A stretch of 64,000 nucleotides of DNA from Sycobia sp. Sy_11 (lineage: Eukaryota > Arthropoda > Insecta > Hymenoptera > Epichrysomallidae). The position numbers and the translations under genes were made by a program. Shown here in pieces: positions 39,405-50,806 of the stretch. Position 1 is the stretch's first letter; the number at the start of each line of letters is the position of its first letter. The notes beneath the pieces were generated by a model that made no database searches, was not told the origin of the DNA, and was given only the letters and a program-made list of their open reading frames with translations. The stretch covers positions 1,215,001-1,279,000 of the forward strand of contig JACCIC010000001.1 in assembly GCA_018907035.1 (NCBI GenBank), written 5' to 3'.

Positions 39405-41470
39405 TAAGTTTGAGCTGCAATATTAGTAAAGATCTATATAAATCGAGTGCATAATTTTTGTTTAACAAATTAGAATTTAGTTATTTAAACGATGAATATA
39501 GTTAATGGACCGATAAGTAATTGACGATCTGCATAAAAATTTTACCTCTAATTTAACGAAGAATCTAAATGTTTATCTATGTATATAAATGCTGGAGATA
39601 AATTTTCTGATCTGCAAGAATTTTTTTTAGTATACATCTCGAAAAGAAAAAATAAATTTTTATCAAATACAATTAGAACTATGCAAATTCATAAGTTTCG
39701 ATATTTAGCGGAGGATATCGCATTGCTTTATTTTCTCCTTCAATTATTTGGGATATATTTTTAAACGCTGATCCATATTTAAGGTTATGCTTGATTCTTT
39801 GAATTAGCTATCTAGAGAAATATTCTTATTAAATTTTATTCTGTAAGAGAGTTTCTTTATTATAACATCAGTCAATGCAGTACGCAAGCTAAACATAGAC
39901 TCGTGTTGACAAACAATGATACGCGAACGTGAAAGTTCTTAAAACGTGCGTAAATTAAGAACATTTTGAACTATATGGATATCGAATACAACAAAGTGGA
40001 ATTTAGACAATTGAATCTATATACATATTAATATCATATTGAGTCTTATTCAGCAGTTATAATGGAAGTTCGTTTTCAGAAAAAATTTACTTCTAGAATT
40101 ATTTTTATTTCGTTGCAGAAATGGCGTACAGTTTTTGAAAATCAAAATTTTTGTTTTGTTTTCATCGATACTTTATAACGACAAATAGTTTTTTTAAGAA
40201 CGTCCCATTAATGGTTCTTAATTTATTACATTAACTTTATCCCTTAATGGATTTGCTATCATAGATTGCTTAACATCCAATATAAATTTTGTAACGATAT
40301 CTGCTCAATTATAATCTGTGTTAAAATACGTTCTCCCAAAAGACTCGACATTAATTGATATAAAAATGACCCCTTTTCTATTTTATAGGGTGCAGGTGAT
40401 TTAGTACTTTGAAACTTATTGCAAATATTTATGAGAAGTATTTATTTATGGTTCTATGTACAAGGTTTTATCAAATTCGCAAATCTATAACAGTAAAGCC
40501 TTTTTGAATAAATTCTGAGTTACTATATACGAAACCTAACCTATATCGGTGAAAATAATTATCGGATTTAGCTTAAAAAAAATCCACAGTTTTCGTATAA
40601 GAAAACTTGAATGCCTCATGGTACAATTCAATAATCAATTTTAAATCATTATAATCTTTTCAAATTAGCTATTTGAAAATCATTAGTATCAAGTCTTTTA
40701 ATGATATATTTCAAATTCTAGACTGTAACTATAAAGTTATTTTAATAATCTCCTCTACAAAATGAAACTTTTTAATATTTCAAGGCTGAGTCTAACAGCT
40801 GATAATAGTTAATAAAGATAATATTATAAGTTTTAAAATAGATCCTATTTTTCGAATGATTTAAATAATTAATAAATTATCCTTATATCTGATTCTAATT
40901 TTTAAAAAAAATAATAAAAATTTGATGTAATTTTGGAATCCTAAATGTACTATATACTTGCAAGTAATATTGTTATTATACTTACTAATGTGAGAAATTC
41001 GTATAAATTTTTTTTTGGATTATTAAAAATTTAAGTTGGCTTTCGTTATAGATAATATAATTATTAAATGATAAATATAGTTATTTAATTAATATTAAAT
41101 ATAAATCAATCTAGTATTTCAAAAAGGTTAAGTTTTTTTTCAAAGCGATACTAATATTTTAACGCTCCAGCTTATAATTCTCTGTAATTTAATCAATCGC
41201 GTCGGTTTATAACATTTGACAAAATATGTAAATCTCGGGTATGTGAATCTCAGGCGTATGTATTTATATACATTTACAATATATTATATGTATTGTGCTT
41301 TTTAAACAAAAAAAAACATATTAAAAAAAACTGTTTTCCGATTATACAGTTGTGCCAACACTTGGGCAATCTATATACTCTGCAGCTAAGTATACACAGC
41401 AAGAAATCCGAAAATTACTGCACACACGCATACATTGCCGACAATTGGTGATTATATAATCGTCCGGAAG
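39402..41470. other. AT-rich intronic stretch
   Basis: No exon or element is recognised between the TA arrays and the GC-rich patch at 41.5 kb. Confidence 0.6.
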
Positions 41471-41479
41471 TAATTATAA

Positions 41480-41635
41480 TTTTTAACTGTCGCGCGCGCA
41501 CACGCGCGCACTCGCTCATGCGCACACATGTATATGTTATTGCATCCTTAAAAGTCGCTCTATTTTCTCTCTCGCTTGCTTCCTTAGAATAATCGCGGAT
41601 AAATCGATTTTCAAGAGCGGGGAGGGGAAGAGAGC

Positions 41636-41673
<38 letters not shown>

Positions 41674-42000
41674 TATATTTATCCGTGGGTATTATGGTTG
41701 GAAGGGGGGAGGCAATAAATACCACAATATTTTCGTTTAAGAAAACCAGATAGAAAGTGTGAAATTTCGAAGCGTAAGCCTTTGAATTACCCTACCTCAG
41801 CTTGCCCCTCCCACAGATTTATATTTCGGCTTAGTTTATTACTTTCTTTCGCGATATCCTGGAGCCGGCCTCTCAGTATTCGTCTGGGGAAGGAGGAAGA
41901 GACAATTCAACGGAGCGAAAATCTCAATTCCGCGTCGACCTATTTATAGTTTGTGGCCAGTGACGGATTGAGCGGGTGCGATTTTCGCCCCTTCGTCCAT
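41480..42000. other. Moderately GC-rich patch with (TA)n
   Basis: Contains a (GC)(CA) run at 41492-41515, CA repeats, and (TA)n at 41639-41671. No gene is supported. Confidence 0.5.
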
Positions 42001-42960
42001 TAAACCATATAATTTTGACAATGAAATAAACTACTAAACTCATGTATAGATAATACATGAATAAAGGTCAATCAAGCAATTTAAAGCAAATAAAAATTTA
42101 ATTTATTCTCATAATTATTTTATATTGCTATAACAAGTAAAAACGACGTATTTTGCGTTTATCGAAAAATTAAAAACAAATATTTCGAGAATTAAGTTTC
42201 AATATCTTCCCTCAAACTTTGTTTAAATATTTTACAACAACTCTAAAGATACCTACAAGTTATGTATACATTTTCCATTTATAGTATAAATTTCCATCTC
42301 CATGATCTGTCATTTTTCATTCGTTCAATATTGACAAATTTTTTAAACGATCTTTTATTAACTACATCTCTCTTATCCTCTAAAGCAGCGTCCCAATCTT
42401 TTTTCGTACGCCGCTCCTGGATTCGTCGCTCAGTGTATGACTTCGACAGTAATGGAAGGGCTGAAAGCTCTTGGCTTGAAGCCAACTTAGAGTTGACCGG
42501 CTACACCGAGTGTCGCGCGCCTACAAATTGGGAGACCGATTCTAGTTTCTATATTTTACTCCTAATGCGTGAACTATCTTCTCCATCATTTTTTGTTTAT
42601 ACCGCTTTGTCAGTTATCTTGATTAGAGATTGACAAATCGAAAAGAATGTTTTGTAATAAATACGTTATTTGATAGAATAGTTTATAGAATATGTGTAAT
42701 TGGGCACTCATATAACCAATCAATAAACAGAAAAATCAACATTGAAAAATATAACAAAGTCCAAGCTATAAATATTTTGCGATAATGATAAATAAATTAG
42801 AAACATACATTTCATTCTACATTAAGATTAAAAAGACACTAAAATTATCATCAAAAACTGCTCTTACATATATCCTCCACATTTTATTGCAATGCGTGTA
42901 TTCAAAATGTAGGGATCAAACTCAGATAATAATATTTCTGTAGATAATTGTATTGATAGA
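42001..42960. other. AT-rich intronic stretch
   Basis: A 123-codon plus frame (42262-42633) has a less AT-rich middle (42385-42535), but no splice sites or recognised motif. It is not called a gene. Confidence 0.45.
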
Positions 42961-42969
42961 TGTAACAGC

Positions 42970-43460
42970 CAGACTTGAAATGTTCAAACTATTGTAATTT
43001 CCAATCGTTCCTTGCCTCCATGTGGCGTGCCGTTTCGCAATTTCTCCGATTCTGTGCACGCGATCGTCGATTTTAGCTCATCGCAAAATTGAACCTTTTC
43101 CAGTCGATTATCCATTCCGTCGGATCTAATCTGTTTGCGTTAAATCTATAGAGTAGCTCACAATCCTCCCGCCCGACTCTACGAGCTAAGAAATCGATTT
43201 GCGAATAGAGCATATTTTTCTAACCTTATCTCATGCGTCTCTTACGACCGATGAGTATCATGAAGTGCAAACATATAATAGACTCAGATCAGCAGTTTCC
43301 CGTAAAATTTATGATTATTAATGCGCTCTCTAATCCATTTTTCAACACAGTGGAAACATGCCCGTGGCGTATGAAAGAATTTCGCATTAGATAACCATAG
43401 ATGAAGACCGCCTATGGCTTTATTGTTATTATTGCCCGAATATGATCTAATAGTCAAACG
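42970..43460. other. Complex unique patch, possible conserved non-coding element
   Basis: Balanced-composition, repeat-free sequence inside an AT-rich intron, with AATTTATGATTATTAATGCG (Hox/Cdx-type sites) near 43308. It is a candidate enhancer only by composition and motif content. Confidence 0.3.
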
Positions 43461-43669
43461 TTCAATCCTGTATTCAAGAAGTTAATATATTATTTCCTTT
43501 GCTATTGTGATTTAAAGTTTGTGAAGTGAAACATCTAATTTTCCTTCGTGCACATATTTTATTAACCTTGTATAATATTAATGGGGTTATCAAATTTAAA
43601 GAAAACCAGCAAACCATTTTAAGAACAATTGATTAACGGAAAGATCCAGTATCACAACCATAGAAAAGC

Positions 43670-44225
43670 AAAGAGTACGAGTGATAGCCATAGAACCAGT
43701 CTCTTCAGTTCCACTGGTTTTCATAAAATCTCTTCGGTTATCACTGGTGTCCTTGAAGTTTGTTCGTCTTCGTAAATGTTCTTCAATTATTAAAGGTAGT
43801 ACTCAATTCTCTTTGGCTATCATTGGTGTCCTTCGATTCTCAGTGGTTATTATTATCGCTCTTCCTATTCTCTCGGGTTCTTTCGGGTTCTCACTGGAGG
43901 TCTTCGATTCTTATTGATCCTCACATATATTAGTCAATTTGCTTTGAATATTTTTAGTGATCTTCTCTTTTTACTGGATCTTACAGATACTATTCAATTG
44001 TTTCTGATTATTACTTGTACTCTTCGATTCTTTATAATCATTACGCTTGCTTTTCAATTCACTCCGGTTATTACTGGTATTATTCCGTTCATTCTGGTTA
44101 TCATTTGTGCTCTTCAATTCTATCTGATTCTTATCGATTCTTCTTACTTCTTACTGATGGCCTTTGGGACTCTGTTGTTATCACTAATACTTTTTGGTTT
44201 TCTCTGGTTATAATTTTATCCCTGG
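43670..44225. repeat. Degenerate 30-bp minisatellite
   Basis: About 15 imperfect units begin CAATTCT or CGATTCT and end near GGTGCTCTT. From 43802 successive starts fall 30 bp apart, apart from one unit of about 40 bp near 43862-43903. The unit is a multiple of three, so long + frames stay open (43681-43917 and 43914-44213) and encode a hydrophobic decapeptide such as QFSLAIIGVL or PFILVIICAL. The 40-bp unit shifts the frame, which explains two overlapping frames. It lies inside the 8.7-kb intron, and coding function is unlikely. Confidence 0.85.
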
Positions 44226-44229
44226 TCCT

Positions 44230-44782
44230 TTCTAAACTCTAAAAGTGGCATTATTTACTTAAAATACTGCATTATTTATTAATATTGTTATAAAAATGAT
44301 TCTAAATTATATCTTGTTATATTGTGAATGTTTAAATTATATTATTGTTAATATGGCATAAGTATATAAATCAAATTAAATTTTTATGTTATTTTCTGTT
44401 TGTGTACATTTTTTTCTATAGAACGTTAAAAAATTTTAAATACAAAACAGTATATGTGTATTATAATCACAAACGTATTCTTATTTTATTGGAGGATAAA
44501 TTAAAAAATTGAAGAGAATTTTAAAGTTCTCCATTAAAAAGAAATTTTTTCTCTAACACACCTTCTAAAATTTTAAGTATGTACAGTTATATAGAAAAAA
44601 AAGCTAAATATGAACTTAATTGCAGTCTTCAGTATAAAATTTCTTGAATTTACCGGACACGCAGTATATATTTATTCAAGAATTAATTTACTAATTTCGC
44701 CGATGTAAAATCTATCGAATTTGAGTTAAAATAACTTTTAAACTGTAATGCATAATTTATATCATCAGTCAGCGTTATACAC

Positions 44783-44822
<40 letters not shown>

Positions 44823-45080
44823 CATTTTCTACTGCAGTTTAAGTTTATAATTTTTTATACACGATTTCTTAAATAAAATTTTAAAAAAACACCTGGAATT
44901 ATTTAAAAAATCATTATTAATAAACACATCTAGATAGTTATATCTTCAAAATATCTTGAGCGTCGCTTGAAACTTCTGAAACAATTTCATGTTTTTTGTA
45001 GTTCAGTTTTATATTAATTTATCATCTGTAGAAATTTGTTTCGCTAACAAAAAGAGACTTAAATATATAGATGAAGGTAT
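44230..45080. other. AT-rich intronic stretch with (GT)n
   Basis: (TG)n at 44784-44820; otherwise nothing is recognised. Confidence 0.6.
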
Positions 45081-45085
45081 ATATA

Positions 45086-45606
45086 GATTTGGTCCAGATT
45101 GAGCCAGGTAGCTCTAATCATCGATAAAATAAGCCTAGTAAAGTTTTAAGACTCCACTTTTTTATCTAAAAACAGTATCTCTCAGTAATAAAATTAGTCA
45201 CAAACTTATTATGATTAAAAATCCGTTTTAGCACCGGATTCTAAACAGGAAAACATTTTAAACAGAAATAGATATAGAAATATATTCCTAGAATTATTGT
45301 TAAATAAAGTCCTACTGAATTTACAACTATTAATGAGTGATTGATTCCTATCCAAGTATCATATTTATAGATTATATAACTTTATTAGATAATAGCTAAG
45401 AAACTATACAATTAAGGTCATAGGTTCAATAGAAATGTTTTTTAAAATGTTCATGTAAAATATTCCTATGATCCCATTTTAATTATCATTGGTAAGAATA
45501 AGAAAGTACCTTATTTTAAAAAGGGAACAAAGTTGGGTCTTAAACTTTTACAGGGCTTATTTTGGATATAATTAGAGTTATCAAGCTCAATATGGACCGA
45601 ATCGGT
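45086..45606. mobile_element. MITE-like element, family 2, copy 1
   Basis: The left arm (45086-45157, GATTTGGTCCAGATTGAG...AGCTCTAATCAT...AATAAGCC.AGTAAAGTTTTAAGAC) is matched inverted by the right arm (45532-45606). The ~370-bp interior has no coding capacity. A second element with the same arms is at 58893-59466. Shared terminal inverted repeats with non-coding interiors point to non-autonomous DNA transposons. Target duplications were not identified. Confidence 0.7.
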
Positions 45607-45799
45607 TACTCACATTCATCAGAACATCTCGCTCGAAGTTTAAATACATATAATATATTTTCGATCTCCGTATGTAGCATATAAAAAACTTCGATAATAG
45701 AATAGAGTTAAATTTTGGAATGAATTATTAAGTGTCGTTAAAATCAATTTTTCTAATTCAATCAGGAATCCGATAATAAACGTTAATTTCTGCGTCCCA

Positions 45800-46242
45800 T
45801 AGATTGTTTAATCCGAGTATAGTTCTATGTAATGAATGAGAGATAGATCATCGCTACGTTCATATACGGTAACCATATAATCCATATATAATTCACGACT
45901 TCGAAAGCGATTATTCCAATTTAAAATATTCATCTCACTGCAATTCTCCACCCCATTATCAGTCCCGAATTGAATAATCCAAATCCCAAATCCAATTGGT
46001 GGCCAATATATCGCAGCCCTCTCTCGAATCATCCGCACTCCGGTTCGCGCCTCTCGAGTTTCGTGTATCGGTTGCGCGTACGGTGCGCCACCCCGTGCGA
46101 TATATCCACCTCCCCCCCAGAGGAGGGTGTCTCTCGAGTCCTTGGCCTGGCCGCTAAACCCCTTTTTCCCACTAGCCACGAATTATCCCGCGGGGGATAC
46201 CGCGAGCGAGGGTGCGTCTCGCGCGCGCGTGTTTACATATAT
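45800..46242. other. GC-rich intronic patch
   Basis: CpG-rich from about 46020 with a C8 run near 46110 and (GC)n at 46219-46229. The 123-codon minus frame has no recognised product. The foldback element begins directly after this patch. Confidence 0.45.
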
Positions 46243-46886
46243 ACAGGGTGTTTCAAACATGATTGTTCACGATAGTAGGTCGGTGATAAGGAGAGAAAGT
46301 CGTATGTAAAAATTATTATGCGTTTTTCAAAGTTTCAAATAGGTTTTGCGCTACGTGACAATATTCATCGGCCAATGAGAAGACATTAATTAGACCCTCG
46401 ATCGATGGAAATGGAAATTAAGAAGATGGGCGGAACCTTGAGTGTAATATAAAGAATAATGGGAGGGTCTAGGCAATCGCCGAAAAGATCCGTTGTTGTT
46501 TATAAATATAAATACAGTTATTTCAGGTCGAAATTATTAAAGCATAAAAAGTTTGCGCACGTTGTCGTCTGTATATTAGTTACACGTAATATTTATGAGA
46601 GCGTACGTAAGCTTATCTTCAAATAAAGAATTAAACTTTTTCCTATCCAGGTCGACAGGCCAATCCTGTTCTTCTGCAAATTACATTCCAAGTCTCAGCC
46701 CGTCTTGTCAATTTCTATGCCCCACGATTGAGATTCGAATTAGCGTTTGCTCATTGGCCGATGAACATTGACACGTAGTGCAGAAACTATTTGCAACTTT
46801 ACAAAATGCATATACCTTTCATATACTACTCTCCCTGCATATGGCCGACCCGCTAGTGTGGATAATTATATTTGGAACAATTCTGT
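46243..46886. mobile_element. Foldback (long inverted repeat) element
   Basis: The left arm (46243-46486) and right arm (46650-46886) are imperfect reverse complements over about 240 bp, with a ~160-bp loop. Matching blocks in order from the tips: ACAGGGTGTTTCAAAC/ACAGAATTGTTCCAAAT, GGTCGG..GGAGAG, CAAATAGGTTTTGCGCTACGTG/CAAATAGTTTCTGCACTACGTG, TTCATCGGCCAATGAG (identical) and AGAAATTGACAAGACGGGC/GGAAATTAAGAAGATGGGC. The tip ACAGGGTGTTTC resembles ends of known insect DNA transposon remnants. The arms are clearly diverged, so it is old. No transposase remains and no target duplication is evident. Confidence 0.8.
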
Positions 46887-47020
46887 TTGTGTATGCATGT
46901 AAGCTTTGAAATTGTTCAATCGAGAAAAATCATCTGCGTATTATGACCGTCATTTATTACTACAACATTCCCCTAAAAGTCGTCCAACACTGTTTTATCT
47001 CTGTTTTCTGTGCCCCGCAG

Positions 47021-47312
47021 GCATTCGGCAACGGCGGGGGCCCCGGCGGAGGCTTCGACTCGGTGACCGGTGGTCCCGGGGCCGGGCCCGGACCCGGCGG
47101 AGGCACGGGCGGCGGCTCGACGACCGCCGGCGTCGAGGATGCCACCTACCCGCCCGACTCGCCGTACTTTCCCTTCGGGAGCAGGGTGACGCCGGCGGTG
47201 GCGGTGGCCGCCCCGCCACCGCCTACGGTCCCGGGGAGCGCCGGGGGCGCGATCCCCTGTGGCGCCGCGACCCCTACCGGCAACGGGACCCGGCTGCAGA
47301 GCGCGTCCACTG
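47021..47312 (+). CDS. Coding exon 2: Gly/Pro/Ala-rich, 78% GC
   Basis: The acceptor is CTGTTTTCTGTGCCCCGCAG and the donor CCACTG|GTGAGT. The exon starts in phase 0 and ends in phase 1, giving 97 whole codons. By hand count it contains 26 Gly, 16 Pro and 13 Ala. The first third is Gly-run sequence (GGGPGGG, GPGPGGGTGGG), followed by an aromatic island (YPPDSPYFPFG) and a PPPP segment. Hand count gives 229 G/C of 292 bases, between AT-rich introns. Such an exon normally encodes an intrinsically disordered region, for example an activation or linker segment. The aromatic SPYFPF patch could be a short linear motif, but I do not recognise it. A foldback element ends 134 bp upstream. The exon is open in other frames too; the flanking exons settle the frame. 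Confidence 0.85.
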
Positions 47313-48019
47313 GTGAGTATTGTATATATTATGCAATTAGTTGTTTTTTTTTTAAATCCATTATATATGCGTAAGATGCAATTGACTTATGCGGCTTATA
47401 CGTTTATAATAGAATTCATTGCGTATTTCATGTTTGCACTTATTGACGCTCATGTACTTATTGACGTTTTTCCTTAAATTTACATTTGAATATAATAATT
47501 ATCTATTCTTGACAATCTATCTTTTAAACCTTGTTCAAGTAATAATTTGTATTTATTCGTCAACCTGCAGAGGTCGACGAATATAATCGTCAAAATTTCG
47601 TGCGTGAAAAAAGAAATATACATATAATTTCACCATTTTTTAAGTGTGTTTTAACTTTTTTTAATACACCATTGTTCCTATTGATCGATATATATTTCTA
47701 TTAATATTATAATATTTGAGTAAAAACGTTTTGTTGAGCCCCTGCTTGAATCATCCAGAGCTTCCACTTAATACGTTCATACTCGATGGACTCATCTTCA
47801 ATGTGTAATGTATTTAAATAAATGAATGTATTTTTTAAATATTTTTTTTGAATTACTTATAAGCCAAATTTATCTAAAATTTTATTTTTTATGTAATTAG
47901 TATCTTATATAATATATTTTTTATTAATGCATAACGATTATCCAAATTGTAAACTAATTAAGTAAACTTTTTGAAGTATCTTAACATATGTTAATAGTTA
48001 CTCAAAACGTTTATTTTAT

Positions 48020-48076
<57 letters not shown>

Positions 48077-49008
48077 CACTTTTATATTGATGGAAATATT
48101 CATACTTATTATAAATTTTAAGACTGTCGATAATAATGCTTTTTAATTCAAGAAATCTCATTTTTTAAAAGAACAGTTTTAACGCTGTTTTAATTCATTT
48201 CCGTTAAATTTACATGCGTGAACGCACAGATATAAATTTATATATTTATTTATTTTCTAAATGTATTAATTTTCTCATAATATTTTCATTAATTTTTAAA
48301 AGTTATACAATTTCTCATAATTTCATAAAATCTTTTTATAATGAAGTATTTCATAAATATAATTTGAATATGTAATTAATTAAATTTATATATAGAGAAT
48401 AGAAAAATTTCTTATAAATCGGTTGATTAAAGTTAAATATATATAAATTTTATTCTTTTACTTTTTGTTTATTAAAATAGAAAAGGAAAAAGAATGAGAA
48501 ATGTAAGGAACAAGTCAGAAATTAACCTACGATGTAAAGTTTAATCAATGATTAAATATGAAAATATTTTTTTATTGAACAAATAAATTTATGCGAATGA
48601 AGTATTTCGGAATATTTCACAAAGCTACTTTCTCTATGAAGTTATAATTTATAATTTATAATTTATTGAACTGTTAATGAAGTTAAAAAATAGACACTAA
48701 AATTACTTCAAGATTTTGTAGGTTCAATTGTATATTATGTTACTGTCATTAATAGCTATATTTTTAACTTAAAGAATTATTTAAATATGGAGAGTAAATA
48801 ATTTTAATTAACCTTTTCTTATCGTCTTTATTGTTTATACTTTTTGACTATCAGGGATTCATTTCTTATAATTAAGTCGTGGAATTTATATCTCGATCAA
48901 CGACTAAGTAAATGTATTTTTTTTATTTTCTTCATTTCTCGCGAATTACGTAAAGATGCCATAAAGATGGAATAAGCCTCTTAATACTGCTATCGTTTTT
49001 TTTTCAAG
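47313..49008. other. Intron between exons 2 and 3
   Basis: AT-rich intron from GTGAGT to TTTTCAAG. It holds (TA)n at 48024-48074 and TTATAATTTATAATTTATAATTT at 48642-48664. No further exon is seen. Confidence 0.7.
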
Positions 49009-49040
49009 GTGCAGCCGCCAACGTAAAAAGGAAGAAGGAC
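49009..49040 (+). CDS. Coding microexon 3 (32 nt), basic cluster
   Basis: A run of T and C ending TTTTCAAG precedes the exon, and GTAAGT follows it. Starting in phase 1, it completes a Gly codon and encodes AAANVKRKKD, ending in phase 0. The KRKK cluster could serve as a monopartite nuclear localisation signal or nucleic-acid contact; this is inference from charge alone. Because 32 is not a multiple of three, skipping the exon joins G to AACCTCGAGG and reaches TGA after seven codons in exon 4. The exon is therefore either constitutive or a switch that turns the protein off. Its splice sites are strong for such a short exon. Confidence 0.75.
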
Positions 49041-49648
49041 GTAAGTTATTTCTTATGACACGTTTAAATATCATTAAAGTCAAAGATAGATTTCAGATAA
49101 TTCGTAAGAATTTGCATATTTATGTAAAATAAACCTGTCCCTCCCACCGCCCTCCTTAAATTTTTTTTATCAAGTTTCTTTAATATTGAGATGATATGAA
49201 TGTTCTTATTTTACATAATTATGAAAATAATTAAAATTGGACACTTGCAGTTTTGAATAATGGCCGTCATTTATTACTTCTTTCTTAATCGTGTAAAAAT
49301 ATTTTAAAAAAGAATGATAAAGAATATCGATCGAAATCTACAAACAGGTTTCTACAATTGAAAAAAAAAATTACACGGGTCTTGTATCTAGCATATTTAA
49401 TTCAGTGTGTACAGTCATAAAAAATTAGTCTAATTAAACAATGTAATATAATAATTGTAAAGCATTATTTAGCCGACGGTAGATACAAAACTTTCTAAAG
49501 CTTTATAAAAATCTTATAAGTTTTTGGGACGCTATGGCAACTGAAAGAAAAGTATAATTGAATGAGATCCATAAATATCATGGTACATTCAAAAATATTG
49601 TGTCAATAATTAATTGTTTCCTGTCAAAAGTATTACATTGTATTAAAA
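49041..49648. other. Start of the intron between exons 3 and 4
   Basis: AT-rich sequence from GTAAGT to the mariner insertion; nothing else is recognised. Confidence 0.6.
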
Positions 49649-49650
49649 TA

Positions 49651-50804
49651 TTGCAAATACTGCAACATAAAAAGTTCGTATTTTCGTTGAAAATTAAGGC
49701 TTCATTTTAATGATAAAATGAAAATACATTATTCGAAATATTTTCCATCTCTATCTGTCGCATTTGCTTACGATTACCACACATTTAATTTGAGGATTTT
49801 ATCCTAAAAAATTTCTGATCTTTTGAGGCCAGAGACGAATGAAGTCATTTTTAGATATGTTGAAATAAAGTACGGGGATTCTGCATCAAACGAAACAAGT
49901 GATGGTCAGAAACAATTTGTGATGTAATGATGAATGTGTGATCGAGAATGGTCAGAATAGAAAAACAATCGTGTCTGATCTCCCGATATATTTTTCTCGT
50001 AATGCTTGTTTCAAGCGCACCAATTATGTTCTATAGAATGATCCATGGACTATTCCACCTTTTTTCATTATTTCATAATTGACTACAGCCTTCTAATCCC
50101 ACAAAATACAGAGAAATCTATTGCCTTGCCAAACTACAACAAGCATTACCTCGTTTGTATAAATTTCTTCCTTTGACTATAATGGCGCTGGTTCGCTGGG
50201 TTTATTTGATCCTAAATCTGCTTCTTTTTGTGGCGTTGAATAAAACATTCCGAAGTCAAAGAACGATTTTCGACGTTTCTCGGCTTTAGTTCGTATGGAA
50301 CCTAATGTCCTAATTTTTTTAAAAATTCTAGTGATTTTAGACGCTTAGAAATGACTTGGTGTGTCAGTCCCAATGATACAATAAGTTCTTTTTGGATTGG
50401 ATACGGATGTTCATTGAGGAATGCATGCAACTATTTATCCTCAAAGTTTTTAGCTGGCCCAGACTTTCTTTGTCTTCGATATCAAAATCTCCACTTTTGA
50501 AACGTGCCAAGCACTTTTGACCTATTCAAAGATCTAGATCTTATTCAGAATATGGTTCTGAGAGCAATATATGAGTATTTTCCTTTAAATTAAATCAATA
50601 AAGTAAAACCTCCTACATATACTATTTCGTTTATATATAATTCAAAATTTTCAAGGCAAAAAAACTTATGTATACACTGACAGATCAAGTTTAATAGAAT
50701 TGTTGCTAGCCTTGAACATATGGTAGGTGGCATTGTCAAAAAATCACGCAGAGGATAATTATGAAGTTATTAACAAATACGAACTTTTTCAGTTATTGAA
50801 TCAA
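49651..50804 (-). mobile_element. Decayed mariner-type transposon
   Basis: Terminal inverted repeats TTGCAAATACTG...AAAAAGTTCGTATTT (left) and TTGATTCAATAACTG..AAAAAGTTCGTATTT (right, inverted) are flanked by TA on both sides (49649-49650, 50805-50806), the target duplication typical of mariner/Tc1. The body carries a broken mariner transposase on the minus strand. At 1154 bp it is somewhat shorter than the usual ~1.3 kb, consistent with internal deletion. It sits in the intron between exons 3 and 4, opposite to the gene. Confidence 0.9.
49730..50540 (-). pseudogene. Mariner transposase pseudogene
   Basis: Reading the minus strand across several frames gives mariner hallmarks in order: CLARFKSGDFDIED (50471-50510) and ELIVSLGLTHQVISKRLK (to 50336) from the helix-turn-helix region, VPYELKPR (50285-50302), FLCILWD (50096-50117, second catalytic Asp), YEIMKKGGIV, SDHHLFRLMQ (49880-49910, near the third catalytic residue) and GKYFE before a stop at 49730. 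The segment that should carry the first catalytic Asp (GDEKW) is missing between QRHKKK and KPSEPAP. There are stop codons and frameshifts, including one directly after WD. The enzyme cannot be active. Confidence 0.88.
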
Positions 50805-50806
50805 TA

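Noticed and set aside
42262..42633. 123-codon plus frame
   Set aside because: No splice-site support, no recognised motif, and an overlapping minus frame of similar quality.
45808..46179. 123-codon minus frame before the foldback element
   Set aside because: No motif, no splice signals, and mixed AT- and GC-rich composition within one frame.
46906..47316. Arg-rich alternative frame of the GC-rich exon
   Set aside because: When spliced through exons 3 and 4 it meets TGA, while the Gly/Pro-rich frame stays open in all four exons.
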